From NCBI RefSeq assembly GCF_020103695.1, contig NZ_JAHXBF010000022.1, forward strand, positions 124,001-188,000: 64,000 nucleotides of DNA. Direction: 5' to 3'. Below, piece after piece: positions 17,082-23,701 of the stretch. Under the pieces are notes generated by a model that saw only the letters and a program-made list of their open reading frames with translations, was not told the origin of the DNA and ran no database searches. Numbering within the stretch: the first letter of the stretch is position 1; each line of letters begins with the position of its first letter. Source of the stretch: Hyalangium versicolor (GTDB lineage Bacteria; Myxococcota; Myxococcia; Myxococcales; Myxococcaceae). Position numbers and translations under genes: made by a program.

Positions 17082-17810
17082 TCACGTAACCAACAGGTGC
17101 ATTCCCAACGAGAGGATGAGCTCTCGCGTCGAGGTGAACTGCACCCGTTGCACCGGGCCACCTTCCAGCGAGAAGAACGCGAAGCGCCGTGGCGGTCCGA
17201 AGCTCACTGCGTCGGCGACGGGGTTGTGCTCGTAGATATCAATCACGTTCGTGTGCATCTCGACCATGAACAGCCCTTCTCGATCGAGTGTCCGCTCGCT
17301 GGCGGGCCATTCTCCCACCGACCGCGCGCGCTCTACGCCGAGGGCAAGCGACGGCAACGGCACTGCCCGCGCGAGCGCGACCGCACGCTCGATTCTCAGG
17401 AGTTCCAGCAGCGCCTCGCCCGGGGAGGTCTCTCGCAGATAACGCTCAAGCGCCGACGCCCAGTGCACGATGGCCTCGCGCTCGCTCAGCGACGTCGGGT
17501 TGGTCCTGACCCCATCAACGATCCGATCGTCTGCGAGTTCCACGCATCGGGCCAGAGTAGGGAAAAGGCGCGTGACGACCGCACGTACGTTGGCCGCATG
17601 GACCCGTCGGCCGAAATGACTGAACAGCGCGGGCTTGCTCCGAGCGAGATAGGCCTGCTCCCAGGCTTTCTGCACGTCCGAGGAGGCGATCAGGGCGTCG
17701 AGCATGGAACGCTGGAAGTCTCCGAGCCGCTGGCGCTCCTGCGCTCGCGCCTCATCTCGAACCTCTGAACCCTCGGCCCCACCGGCTCGCTCAGGCTCCT
17801 GCGCCGGCAT
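17082..17810 (-). CDS. HvfC / DUF2063-like partner of the MNIO
   Basis: 242 residues from the ATG at 17810, which overlaps the acyltransferase stop by 20 bases. Residues 33-95 fit the DUF2063 pattern: a helical start DFQRSMLDALI, then HAANVRAVVTRLFPTLARCVELADD in place of the usual YRNN-xx-LxxALxxxFPxxxxLVG. The C-terminal part (about 205-242, FFSLEGGPVQRVQF then ELILSLG) could be the winged-helix or leader-binding portion. HvfC, MbnC and TglI-type proteins bind the leader peptide and pair with the MNIO. Finding one here supports a working MNIO even though it is encoded on the other strand. Match is by pattern only; moderate confidence. Confidence 0.6.
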   Translation of the reverse strand: MPAQEPERAGGAEGSEVRDEARAQERQRLGDFQRSMLDALIASSDVQKAWEQAYLARSKPALFSHFGRRVHAANVRAVVTRLFPTLARCVELADDRIVDGVRTNPTSLSEREAIVHWASALERYLRETSPGEALLELLRIERAVALARAVPLPSLALGVERARSVGEWPASERTLDREGLFMVEMHTNVIDIYEHNPVADAVSFGPPRRFAFFSLEGGPVQRVQFTSTRELILSLGMHLLVT

Positions 17811-18828
17811 CACCTGAACCCCTGTCCTTGGAGAACTGCCGCGACATGGCCTCCAAGGCATTTCCCTTCATGGTCCCAAAGAACTCCCAGCCCATCCAAG
17901 CCTCGGGCTGCTCGACCACGAGTTGCTCGACGTGCTGGAAGATCGAGCGGATGAGGTCCTCGACCGCGGCCTCATCACCGCTGGGCGGCGGAGACCACTC
18001 CGGCCCAATGCTCAACTCGTAGGTGAAGGGAGCCCGCGGCCGAAGCACCGCCATGACGACCCTCCTGCGCGCCTGCTGCGCGAGCCGCGCGATCCCTGTC
18101 GGCGCATGAACCGCGGAGCCGAGGAAGTCCACAACGAGATTGCCCCTGCGCGCCGAACGCGAGTATTCGGGGTAGAGCATGATGCTCGTGCCACTCGCGA
18201 TCAGCTGCTCGCAGCGGGCCTTGAAGTCGTCCGTGAAGGTGAATCCGGGGAGCTGCTCGAAGACCAACCCGTAGTGCTGTACGATCCGCACGACAGCATC
18301 CACGAACTCCTGCGTGACGCCTCCGCCCGTCATGACCCGGACCCCCAGCTTCGCGAGGATGAGGGTCAAGATGAAATGCGGGCCGATATGGGGGGTGACG
18401 AGGAGGCACGAGCCGTCCTCTCGGATCAACTCCTTCAGGCGCTCAATGCCCTTCACCTTCACGATGTCGTCGAAGAAGCCTGGCCTCGACAGCGACAGCA
18501 GCAGCACCAGGTGATCGAGCAGGAAGATCCGTGCTCCTTCGCGCGCGATCTCGAGCGCTCGCTGCTCGGCATCGCCCACCGACGGTGAGCTTCGCCGGAG
18601 ATACCCTGCAATCTCGCGGATCCTCGGATCCGACTCACTCCGGGGCGCGGCGAGCGCACTCTCCTTCTCGAAGATGCGGGTCATGATGTCGCAGAGGGAC
18701 TCATGATCGAACCGAGAGAAGCAGGAGTAGAACTCGAACCCCAGGTAGAACCTGTAGGGGTGAAAAAACGACGCTTGCATCTGCTCGCCGCTCACGCTCG
18801 CCAGCCTCGTGGAAAGAGCCCAAGACAC
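17791..18828 (-). CDS. LpxL/HtrB-like lysophospholipid-type acyltransferase
   Basis: 345 residues. The acyltransferase core is recognisable: LLVTPHIGPHFILTL (His147 with His151 where relatives have HxxxxD/E), LYPEYSRSARRG (about 211-222) and VDFLGSAVHAPTGIARLAQQ, the usual F-G-x5-P-x-G block of LpxL/LpxM enzymes. These move fatty acyl groups from acyl-ACP or CoA. The GTG at 18828 is used; the ATG 16 codons later is an alternative. It lies directly downstream of the precursor gene in the same unit, so it may lipidate the modified peptide, something rarely if ever assigned to this fold. It could instead serve membrane lipid synthesis. Confidence 0.75.
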   Translation of the reverse strand: MSWALSTRLASVSGEQMQASFFHPYRFYLGFEFYSCFSRFDHESLCDIMTRIFEKESALAAPRSESDPRIREIAGYLRRSSPSVGDAEQRALEIAREGARIFLLDHLVLLLSLSRPGFFDDIVKVKGIERLKELIREDGSCLLVTPHIGPHFILTLILAKLGVRVMTGGGVTQEFVDAVVRIVQHYGLVFEQLPGFTFTDDFKARCEQLIASGTSIMLYPEYSRSARRGNLVVDFLGSAVHAPTGIARLAQQARRRVVMAVLRPRAPFTYELSIGPEWSPPPSGDEAAVEDLIRSIFQHVEQLVVEQPEAWMGWEFFGTMKGNALEAMSRQFSKDRGSGDAGAGA

Positions 18829-18855
18829 ACTGTTTCGTGACCGCGGAATGACGAT

Positions 18856-18896
18856 CGGCGGGCCAGGAGCGAAGCGCTCCTCTCCGCAGCCCGCCG
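18856..18896 (-). promoter_or_regulatory. Strong intercistronic hairpin after precursor gene
   Basis: Outer 8-bp stem CGGCGGGC (18856-18863) with GCCCGCCG (18889-18896) and inner 7-bp stem AGGAGCG (18865-18871) with CGCTCCT (18875-18881), three-base loop. There is no T-run after it on the minus strand, so it is more likely a transcript-stabilising or partial-stop element than a full terminator. Its place, 46 bases after the peptide stop and 28 bases before the acyltransferase start, would raise peptide mRNA over downstream enzyme mRNA. Confidence 0.6.
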
Positions 18897-18942
18897 ACCG
18901 GGCGTCGCCTCAGCCTTGCGGCCGAGACGAGCGCCTCATGCA

Positions 18943-19248
18943 TCACGTCTGAGTCGCAGCGCAGCCGCCTTCGCAGCTATCAACGGCGCCAGCAAGCAGG
19001 GCCTCGCCCTTGCTTGCCTTGCCAGCGCTGAGGCTGCCGTTCCGGAAGGCAACCTCGAACTCGGCCATCGAGGCCTGGCTCGCGACGCGGGACAGGGCGG
19101 CGAGGGTGGTGCGGCATGCACTCTCGTTGCCCTGGTGGACGCCAAGCTCCATCGCCTGACGGGTGATACGCGAGGGGATCTCCGCCGCGGTCACCATTCC
19201 CATGGCGCGCAGGGAGTTGTACAACTGAGCAGTCACTGTGGTCAGCAC
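18943..19248 (-). CDS. Candidate RiPP precursor peptide, CEGGC core
   Basis: 101 residues starting at a GTG (19248) with AAGGAG five bases upstream. The first 75 residues read as a helical leader (AQLYNSLRAMG, then AEFEVAFRNGSLS); I do not see an NHLP-type or other known leader. A small-residue linker with Gly (SAGKASKGEALLAGA) precedes the C-terminal stretch DSCEGGCAATQT. Cysteines are at 45, 92 and 96. The C-E-G-G-C block resembles the EGKCG motif of bufferins, which MNIO enzymes convert, and its Gly/Cys amide bonds suit a YcaO-TfuA. It sits between the JmjC gene (95 bp upstream) and the acyltransferase, with a strong hairpin just downstream. The peptide role is inference from size, position and tail. 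Confidence 0.72.
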   Translation of the reverse strand: MLTTVTAQLYNSLRAMGMVTAAEIPSRITRQAMELGVHQGNESACRTTLAALSRVASQASMAEFEVAFRNGSLSAGKASKGEALLAGAVDSCEGGCAATQT

Positions 19249-19343
19249 GATCTCTCCTTGGTGCTCAATCCCGATGCCTCGCGGCGCCGGGGGTTGTCCG
19301 AGAGCACAATGCCCTCGGAACTCCTCGGTACGGCTCTCGTGGG

Positions 19344-20537
19344 CTAAACCTGCTGCAGGAACGAGATCACTCGCCGCCCGAACATCTCGACCGCGAGCCG
19401 CGTTCGCTCCTTGGCATGCCAGAACGTCTCTCCCCACGAGGCGTTCGGTGATACCTCGCGCTTGACGTACCGGACGCTGAGCACGTGCTCGAGGAAGTCG
19501 GACGAGCTGAGCCACGCCACGCTTGGATCCTCGCCGAACACACCCCAGCGCTCGCAGTAGCTCCTCGCGAGCGCGAGGATGGCGCGGTACTTCTCGACGC
19601 GGCTGCCGTAGCTCGCGGCAATGGCCGATTCGAACGCGGCGAGTGCCTCCTGCGACTCCGGGCTCTCGGGATCGTGGACAATCCTGGCCCACACGTTCTG
19701 AACCCAGAGATCGCGGTGGCACCGGAACATGCTCGCCACGACGCGCTCCGGGGGCGGCGCGAACCGCAGCGCAACCCCCATCGCGTGCTCCAGGTACTCG
19801 ACGTGATGGAAGTAGAACGGCGGCATGTAGATCGCATCGCCGGGTTCGAGGACGGCCTCGACTCCTCCCGCGTACTGGAGGAAGTCCTTGAGCGAGCGCT
19901 CGCTCATCCCCCGGAGCCGCACTGTCGAGAAGATCTCCACTGGGGAGAGCTTCGGGCCGGAGCCTGGAGGGAAGAGAAGGAACCGCTTCCTTCCGAAGAC
20001 CTGGTAGTTGATCACGTGACGCCCATCCCAGTCGGTGTGGGTGTCAGTCGCGTTGCCCTGGGTGGCGAGAAAGACCAGGCAGGAGGCCTTCGGGAGCGAG
20101 CCATGCTTGTGGCCGGAAGCGAGTTGGCCCGCTTCGATGGCCGATAAGAACTCGCTCGCGCCGATCATCTCGAGGATCTCCTGGGGCGCGGGCTGCTCCG
20201 AGGCGACCTGGCCGTTCTTCTGGTTCTGTTCGATCTCGTCGAGGTATTTCCCGATCGTCGTAGCGCGTGTCCTCGAGAGGATCTTCGACCAGGAGAAGTT
20301 CTCCTTCGGATCGAGCGCGCCGACGTAGCGCTCGAGCACGTTCCCTTTGACGTTCACTACGGCCTCGCCAAGCCGCGCCCGTACCGAGTCGAGCGTCCTG
20401 ATCGAGGAAAGTTCGGTCGTGTCGAAGAGGCCGCGGATCACTACGGGCGTGTGGGTCTCGGTGAAACTCCGGAACCGAGCCGCATCCGCATCGATCACAG
20501 GCAAGCCCTGGTGGCTGGTCATCGACACTTTGTCCAT
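19344..20537 (-). CDS. JmjC / cupin_8-type Fe(II)/2OG oxygenase
   Basis: 397 residues from the ATG at 20537. The cupin-like core has His167-x-Asp169 (TDTHTDWDG), a KRFLLFPPG strand and the distal His at 244 or 245 (MPPFYFHHVEY), as in factor-inhibiting-HIF or JmjC hydroxylases that act on protein side chains. The last 130 residues are helical. No ribosome site precedes 20537, and the -24/-12 element at 20554 would leave a leader of only about 6 bases, so the ATG at 20522 may be the true start. It heads the unit JmjC, precursor, acyltransferase, HvfC-like protein, which argues that it acts on the peptide. Confidence 0.8.
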   Translation of the reverse strand: MDKVSMTSHQGLPVIDADAARFRSFTETHTPVVIRGLFDTTELSSIRTLDSVRARLGEAVVNVKGNVLERYVGALDPKENFSWSKILSRTRATTIGKYLDEIEQNQKNGQVASEQPAPQEILEMIGASEFLSAIEAGQLASGHKHGSLPKASCLVFLATQGNATDTHTDWDGRHVINYQVFGRKRFLLFPPGSGPKLSPVEIFSTVRLRGMSERSLKDFLQYAGGVEAVLEPGDAIYMPPFYFHHVEYLEHAMGVALRFAPPPERVVASMFRCHRDLWVQNVWARIVHDPESPESQEALAAFESAIAASYGSRVEKYRAILALARSYCERWGVFGEDPSVAWLSSSDFLEHVLSVRYVKREVSPNASWGETFWHAKERTRLAVEMFGRRVISFLQQV

Positions 20538-20553
20538 TGAACACTTCACGCGT

Positions 20554-20569
20554 TGCAAAGTCCGGTCCT
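20554..20569 (-). promoter_or_regulatory. Possible sigma-54 promoter for JmjC-precursor unit
   Basis: Minus-strand reading AGGACCG-GACT-TTGCA: the -12 block is perfect and the GG to GC spacing is exact, but the -24 block has only the invariant GG and partial matches. Start predicted near 20543, very close to the ATG at 20537. Confidence 0.45.
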
Positions 20570-20778
20570 GCTCGGACCGCGTCGATGCCGTGCGCGAGCA
20601 GAGCGGAGACTCCCAAGCTTGATCAGTACGAAGCCTGCGCGGGTCTCTGCTTGTGGACGGAATGGTCACTCTCCGAGGCGAAGTGGACGACTTGTCCACA
20701 AACTCGTCAGCTCATGCGGAGTGGGAGGGGCAGCGGTACCACCACGCTGGGCACCGCAACCGATGCGCCCCCATGTGT

Positions 20779-20794
20779 CGGCACGCTGAATGCT
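20779..20794 (+). promoter_or_regulatory. Sigma-54 (-24/-12) promoter for acyl-CoA dehydrogenase gene
   Basis: CGGCACG-CTGA-ATGCT on the plus strand, GG at 20780 and GC at 20792, exact spacing. Predicted start near 20805, about 50 bases before the ATG at 20856, which rules out the earlier ATG at 20790. Confidence 0.68.
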
Positions 20795-20855
20795 AGTTGA
20801 GGGCGTTTGCCCTGACGTCCAGCGTCATTTCTTCCAACGACATGAGCCTGACACC

Positions 20856-22100
20856 ATGAAGGAATCCGAGCTTCAGCTGATCAGTGCGGTCCGGGAGCTG
20901 TCGCGCACCCGCTTCGCGGGCCGTGCCGCACAGTTCGATCAAGAGCGACGCTTTCCCCAGGAGAACATTGCCGAGCTCAAGCGGCTGGGGCTGCCTGGAA
21001 TGGTGGTTCCAAGCCACCTCGGTGGATTGGACATCAGCGTCGAGGCGCAGGTCCGCATCATGGAGGAGATCGGCTATGGCGACCCCTCCACGGCCACCAT
21101 TCTTGGCATGCACTGCCACACCGTCGCCGCCGTGGTGCAGCTCCCTCCTGCGTCGTTCCGCAGTGCGGCGATTGACGAGATCTGCCGCGCGGGAGCGATG
21201 CTGTGCGGAGGCAATGCCGTACCGCTCGCGGAATTGGACGGGAGACGGAGTGGGTACCGAGCCGAGGACCGCGGAGATCACTTCGTGCTGAGTGGTCGCG
21301 CGGGCTTTGCCACGGGCAGCGAGGGCGCGACGTATGCGCTCGTGGTGGCGCGACTGAGCCAGGGTGCCGGCGCGGCGGCGGCGCGGCCGACCGACATTGT
21401 CTTCACGCTCGTGCCAGCCGGAACGCGTGGCCTCGAGATCCATCGCAACTGGAACGGCATGGGGCTGCGCGCGACGGCGACGCACGATATCGAGCTCGTC
21501 GACGTGTGCATCCCCAAGGCGCAGGCGCTGTGCGTGCCGGTTGCCGACGTCCAGCGCTGGCGCGAGTCTGTAGAGCAGGGGCCTCCATCGCTCGAGTCGC
21601 AGCGTCAGCTTCGCAATGTGATGGGTCTGCTTGGAAGCTGGCTGGGGCTTTCACAAGCCGTGATGGACTTCACCGTGGGCTTTCTCGGAGCGCGCTACGG
21701 AAAGTCGGCAGGCGCTCCTGCCAGCGGCTTTCAAGGTGTTGCGGACCAGGCCCACATCCACATGGCGCTGGGCCGTGCGGAGCACTGGGTCGAGACAGGC
21801 CGCATCGTGCTGTATGACACGGTCTCCCGCCTCGAGACGCCTTTCACGTCGAAGACCTCGCTCGATCTGCAGGTCGCACGGACGCTCTATCACCTGCGGA
21901 GGATGTGCGAAGAGGTCTCGAACGCCTGCATGCAGCTCTGCGGCGCGCATGGCTACTCCGCTGTGCACCCGCTCGAGCGGATGCTTCGCGACCTGGCGGG
22001 CTACATCGTGATGCGCTGGAAGACGGACGAGCTTGTTGCGGCACTGGGCCGAGGCGCACTCGGGCGTCCGATCGCTCTCCACGGCCTGCTCGGAACATGA
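20856..22100 (+). CDS. Acyl-CoA dehydrogenase family flavoprotein
   Basis: 414 residues from the ATG at 20856, set by the promoter at 20780. The N-terminal helical domain (to about 120), middle beta-domain with GNAVPLAELDG and SGRAGFATGSEGATYALVVAR (flavin contacts) and C-terminal helical bundle with MCEEVSNACMQLCGAHGYSAVHPLERMLRD are standard for the family. The substrate is unknown. In secondary-metabolite clusters such proteins oxidise carrier-bound or peptide substrates, and here it could desaturate an acyl chain added by the LpxL-like enzyme. It ends 7 bp before the convergent TetR gene. Confidence 0.82.
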   Translation: MKESELQLISAVRELSRTRFAGRAAQFDQERRFPQENIAELKRLGLPGMVVPSHLGGLDISVEAQVRIMEEIGYGDPSTATILGMHCHTVAAVVQLPPASFRSAAIDEICRAGAMLCGGNAVPLAELDGRRSGYRAEDRGDHFVLSGRAGFATGSEGATYALVVARLSQGAGAAAARPTDIVFTLVPAGTRGLEIHRNWNGMGLRATATHDIELVDVCIPKAQALCVPVADVQRWRESVEQGPPSLESQRQLRNVMGLLGSWLGLSQAVMDFTVGFLGARYGKSAGAPASGFQGVADQAHIHMALGRAEHWVETGRIVLYDTVSRLETPFTSKTSLDLQVARTLYHLRRMCEEVSNACMQLCGAHGYSAVHPLERMLRDLAGYIVMRWKTDELVAALGRGALGRPIALHGLLGT

Positions 22101-22107
22101 GCACGGG

Positions 22108-22761
22108 CTATCCGCGCTTCCGCCGTCCCTTCTGCGATGTGCGCACTTCGATGCCGGCCAGCATCGCTTCCAGGCCGAACTTGAATTCCTCTTCGATGTC
22201 GTAACTCGCCAGCACCTGGGCTGCCTCCCGCATCCGCGGGAACGCCTCTTCGCTCAGACGTTCATAGGCAGGGCGCGAGTCCTCGTCCGGTTTTGTCGGT
22301 GCGTAGCTGGCGAGCGCATGTCCGACGACGAACGCCAGCACGACCTGGAACGCACTCAGCGCGTCCTCGGCCGAGAAGCCGGCGGTACGCAAGACTTCGA
22401 GCCCTTCCTCGACGTACGCGATCGACGCGGGCGTCACGGCAGCGCGCGTCGCGAAGATCGGAACCACATTCGGATGGGCTCGGAGAGTGGAGCGCAGGCC
22501 ATGGGCCCGTTCTCGCAACGCCTCCTGCCACCCTGCCACCCGCTCCACCGGAGGCATCTGGGCCAGCACCGTCTCGAAGATGCCGTCGAAGATGGCCGCC
22601 TTGTTGGCGACGTGGTTGTAGAGCGACATCGCTTCGACGCCCAACTCCTCGCCCACCCGCCGCATCGAGACCGCCTCCAACCCCTCGCGATCCACGATGG
22701 CAAGCGCCGCTTGGAGGATCCGTTCCCTGGAAAGCGCTTCACGCCTGACTGCTCTCTTCAA
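22108..22761 (-). CDS. TetR/AcrR-family repressor
   Basis: 217 residues. The N-terminal helix-turn-helix (about 12-58: SRERILQAALAIVDREGL, SMRRVGEELGVEAMSLYNHVANKAAIFD) is classic TetR. The C-terminal domain resembles the TetR_C_1 ligand-binding group (LRAHPNVVPIFATRA). It is transcribed away from the M28 peptidase gene, and the 49-bp gap holds an obvious operator, so it most likely represses both itself and the peptidase-radical SAM unit until a ligand binds. Confidence 0.9.
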   Translation of the reverse strand: MKRAVRREALSRERILQAALAIVDREGLEAVSMRRVGEELGVEAMSLYNHVANKAAIFDGIFETVLAQMPPVERVAGWQEALRERAHGLRSTLRAHPNVVPIFATRAAVTPASIAYVEEGLEVLRTAGFSAEDALSAFQVVLAFVVGHALASYAPTKPDEDSRPAYERLSEEAFPRMREAAQVLASYDIEEEFKFGLEAMLAGIEVRTSQKGRRKRG

Positions 22762-22776
22762 TTGAACCTCTTGACG

Positions 22777-22806
22777 GACTTACACCATAAGCTTACTGTG
22801 TAAGTC
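22777..22806. promoter_or_regulatory. TetR operator
   Basis: Perfect inverted repeat GACTTACAC (22777-22785) and GTGTAAGTC (22798-22806) around 12 bases that contain a further palindrome TAAGCTTA (22788-22795). It fills most of the gap between the TetR and peptidase starts and is AT-rich for this genome. Confidence 0.85.
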
Positions 22807-22810
22807 AACC

Positions 22811-23701
22811 ATGTGGATCCAAGAGCGGGCGGCACCCGAGCAAAACATTCGTCCCCTGCAGCGAGGGGCCGCCCCTGACGGCAGGCAACTCCGAGAGTGG
22901 GTGGAGCGGCTGGCCATCCCCCGACACCTCTTCGCGAACACCTCGGAGAATGCGTGGGTTCGTGACGAGCTCGCAGAAGCCTTCGAGCGCTATGGATTTT
23001 CCGTCCAGCTTCAAGGCCGTTACCAGAACGTCGTGGCCGTGCCGCGCACCGCGAGTACGCGCCCGCTCACCTTGATCTCCGCCCACTACGACAGTGTGCC
23101 GGACTGTCCCGGTGCCGACGACAACGCGAGCGGGCTGGCCGTGATGCTCGAGTGTGCACGCGTGCTCTCGGAGAATCGGCGCGGGCTGGCCGTCGGCTTC
23201 ATCTCCTTCAACGCCGAGGAAGATGGGTTGCTCGGCAGCCGCGACTTCGTGACCCACGGATTGCCCGAGCTGCACCGCCCGGTACGTCTGACTCACGTGC
23301 TGGAGATGATCGGATTCAGAGCTTCCTCCGTGCCTCAGAGGCTGCCTCTTCCCTGGGCCCCCTCACGCATGAAGGTCCCCGATTTTCTTGGCCTGCTTGC
23401 GACAGGGAACTCGAACGCGACGGTCGACCTCGCGGTGAACTCCGCCGCAGCTCCCAGGTTGCGGTTGCTCGCGGCCAAGACATGGGGCCCGCTGCATCGG
23501 CTCCTTCCCGACTTGAGACGCAGCGATCACTTTCCCTTCTGGGACGCCGGTATCCCCGCAGTGCTCTGGACCGACACCGGCAACTTCCGGAATCCCCACT
23601 ACCACCAGGCGACTGATACCCCCGACACGCTGGACTACACGTTCATGCGAGAGGCCGCAGAGCTTCTCTGCGCGCTCGTCTCCCAGGAGGAGGCCAGATG
23701 A
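22811..23701 (+). CDS. M28-family zinc aminopeptidase-like protein
   Basis: 296 residues with no signal peptide, so probably cytoplasmic. The two-zinc ligand set is visible: His92 (SAHYDSVP), Asp103/104 (GADDNASG), catalytic Glu136-Glu137 (FNAEEDGLLGS), Glu165 (LEMIGF) and a late His (HYHQATDTPDTLDY, about 262). The family removes N-terminal residues or cyclises glutamine. It overlaps the radical SAM gene by 4 bp. A cytoplasmic M28 enzyme next to a RiPP cluster could trim a leader, but it is under TetR control rather than sigma-54, so the link is uncertain. Confidence 0.85.
   Translation: MWIQERAAPEQNIRPLQRGAAPDGRQLREWVERLAIPRHLFANTSENAWVRDELAEAFERYGFSVQLQGRYQNVVAVPRTASTRPLTLISAHYDSVPDCPGADDNASGLAVMLECARVLSENRRGLAVGFISFNAEEDGLLGSRDFVTHGLPELHRPVRLTHVLEMIGFRASSVPQRLPLPWAPSRMKVPDFLGLLATGNSNATVDLAVNSAAAPRLRLLAAKTWGPLHRLLPDLRRSDHFPFWDAGIPAVLWTDTGNFRNPHYHQATDTPDTLDYTFMREAAELLCALVSQEEAR

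Larger units (their letters stand above)
20538..20855. other. Divergent promoter region with two -24/-12 elements
   Basis: A 318-bp gap between the JmjC gene (minus) and the acyl-CoA dehydrogenase gene (plus). It contains the two sigma-54-type elements listed separately, about 225 bp apart, and the space between them (20570-20779) is the likely place for activator-binding sites. No convincing gene was found in it. Confidence 0.6.

Noticed and set aside
19249..19343. Weak GG-N10-GC match upstream of the precursor gene.
   Set aside because: Only the four invariant bases agree. The precursor is more likely read from the JmjC promoter.
18943..19722. Longer minus-strand frame covering the precursor region.
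   Set aside because: Its first part lies antisense in frame to the JmjC gene and is Arg-rich shadow; only the part from 19248 has a ribosome site and sensible composition.
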